Of a DNA stretch of 64,000 nucleotides, positions 63,400 through 64,000 are shown piece after piece; the stretch's first letter is position 1; every line of letters starts with the position of its first letter. The stretch lies in assembly GCF_004331915.1 (NCBI RefSeq), contig NZ_CP036528.1, positions 1,006,567-1,070,566 on the forward strand, in the 5' to 3' direction. The position numbers were made by a program, and so were the translations under genes. This DNA is from Ureibacillus thermophilus (GTDB lineage Bacteria; Bacillota; Bacilli; Bacillales_A; Planococcaceae). A model generated the notes under the pieces. It was not told where the DNA came from and did not search any database. It was given only the letters and a program-made list of their open reading frames with translations.

Positions 63400-63972
63400 T
63401 TGCCAAGGGGCCGAAAAGTGAACTCTAGCGGAGAAAAAAGTAAAAAGTTACTGCTAGAAAAGGCTATCGAGTTATTTTCTCAACGCGGTTATCATGAAAC
63501 AAAAATTAGTGATATTGTAAAAGCCGCTAATCTCACACAACCAACTTTTTATTTATATTTTACGAATAAGGAATCTTTATATACTGATTTGTTATCGCAG
63601 TTTAATAACAGTGTAATAGACATTATTCATCGTGATTTAAACGATCATCATGATGGAAATGTAATTAGAAAAGTTGAAAATTGCATTTCCAATTTATTTA
63701 AATATTTCAAGGAAAATCAAAATTTAACAAAAATGGGATTTCATTCCGAAGTTTCAGAAGAAATTAAAAATTATTTTTCACAATTGCTTGAAGAACAATT
63801 CAATTTGGTGAAAAATCAGTATGGAGTGCATATAGACTCCAAGCTAATTGCTGATAGCCTCATAGGCAGTGTTGAAAGATTAGCATTTACCGCCTTGTTG
63901 GAAGAAGAAAAACAGCCAGAAGAATTAGCTTCAACAATTATCCAAATCTTCTTCCATGAGGTGTATGTATAA
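63400..63972 (+). CDS. TetR/AcrR family transcriptional regulator
   Basis: A 190-residue regulator. The N-terminal TetR HTH is LLEKAIELFSQRGYHETKIS then DIVKAANLTQPTFYLYFTNK. The C-terminal two-thirds is a helical ligand-binding and dimerisation domain without recognisable specificity. The TTG at 63400 is chosen because TGGAGGT lies 9 bases upstream; the frame extends back to 63373. The target gene probably lies to the right, outside the window. Confidence 0.9.
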   Translation: MPRGRKVNSSGEKSKKLLLEKAIELFSQRGYHETKISDIVKAANLTQPTFYLYFTNKESLYTDLLSQFNNSVIDIIHRDLNDHHDGNVIRKVENCISNLFKYFKENQNLTKMGFHSEVSEEIKNYFSQLLEEQFNLVKNQYGVHIDSKLIADSLIGSVERLAFTALLEEEKQPEELASTIIQIFFHEVYV

Positions 63973-64000
63973 TCCTTCATACTATAAGAAAAAGTTAGGC

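Noticed and set aside
1-64000. tRNA or rRNA genes
   Set aside because: No cloverleaf with GGTTCGAATCC-type arm or rRNA-like stretch was seen on either strand by eye; a covariance search would be needed for certainty.

Overview
The window is a chromosomal stretch of a Gram-positive, low-GC member of the Bacillales. Evidence for this is the gene order flhP, epuA-like, fabZ, ywpF-like, ssbB, together with strong AGGAGG ribosome binding sites, many TTG/GTG starts, and Bacillus-type copper, mercury and arsenic genes. The set best fits a Bacillaceae/Planococcaceae genome (Lysinibacillus/Ureibacillus-like), but I cannot name the species from sequence alone. I saw no rRNA, tRNA or CRISPR array.

Layout. 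1-4.6 kb: conserved chromosomal genes (end of flhP, an EpuA-type membrane protein, fabZ, a lipoprotein, ywpF-like, ssbB) with an array of eight 47-bp repeats. 4.7-14 kb: three minisatellite arrays built on the same 21-bp period (core TTCGTGCGGAT), mixed with broken insertion sequences (a DUF6431-type element, IS66, an IS21-derived miniature element, IS3). Between them lie a DNA-binding-like protein, a Dph6-type ATPase and a YerD-like FMN glutamate synthase protein. 14.2-18 kb: arsenic operon (arsR, frameshifted arsD, acr3, arsC) and a serine recombinase lacking its catalytic end. 18-27.8 kb: a defence-like accessory region with a two-gene operon (one DUF5677-like protein, one unknown), a UPF0489 protein, a XamI-type restriction-modification pair and a GIY-YIG nuclease. 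The XamI and GIY-YIG part is bracketed by two copies of a structured leader plus a small-gene module. 27.8-31.3 kb: IS66 with nested IS66/IS21 debris, including an in-frame TnpB-IstB chimera.

31.6-43.7 kb: alpha-phosphoglucomutase; a frameshifted padR next to chrA (chromate); a histidine kinase/response regulator followed by four membrane or lipoprotein genes that look like one metal-stress operon; and an IS3 remnant. 43.7-51.5 kb: metal resistance. It holds arsA and HesB-like fragments, merR with a textbook 20-bp-spacer operator-promoter, a decayed merP, merA, a membrane protein, then csoR-copA-copZ. 51.7-57 kb: IS110/IS1182-type debris, a GmhB-like HAD phosphatase, SelO (protein AMPylase), DUF1292 and an ISL3 element with two stops. 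57.4-61.2 kb: a tight operon of pyruvyl transferase, glycosyltransferase and MurJ-type flippase for envelope glycans. 61.6-64 kb: an IS4-like element behind a 100-bp tandem duplication, and a TetR regulator.

Overall the window shows core envelope, flagellar and replication genes interrupted by transposon-rich, partly decayed accessory blocks for heavy metals (As, Cr, Hg, Cu) and DNA defence. The most unusual items are the phased 21-bp arrays, the duplicated RNA leader whose two copies differ by pairing-preserving changes, and the unrecognised DUF5677-containing two-gene operon.
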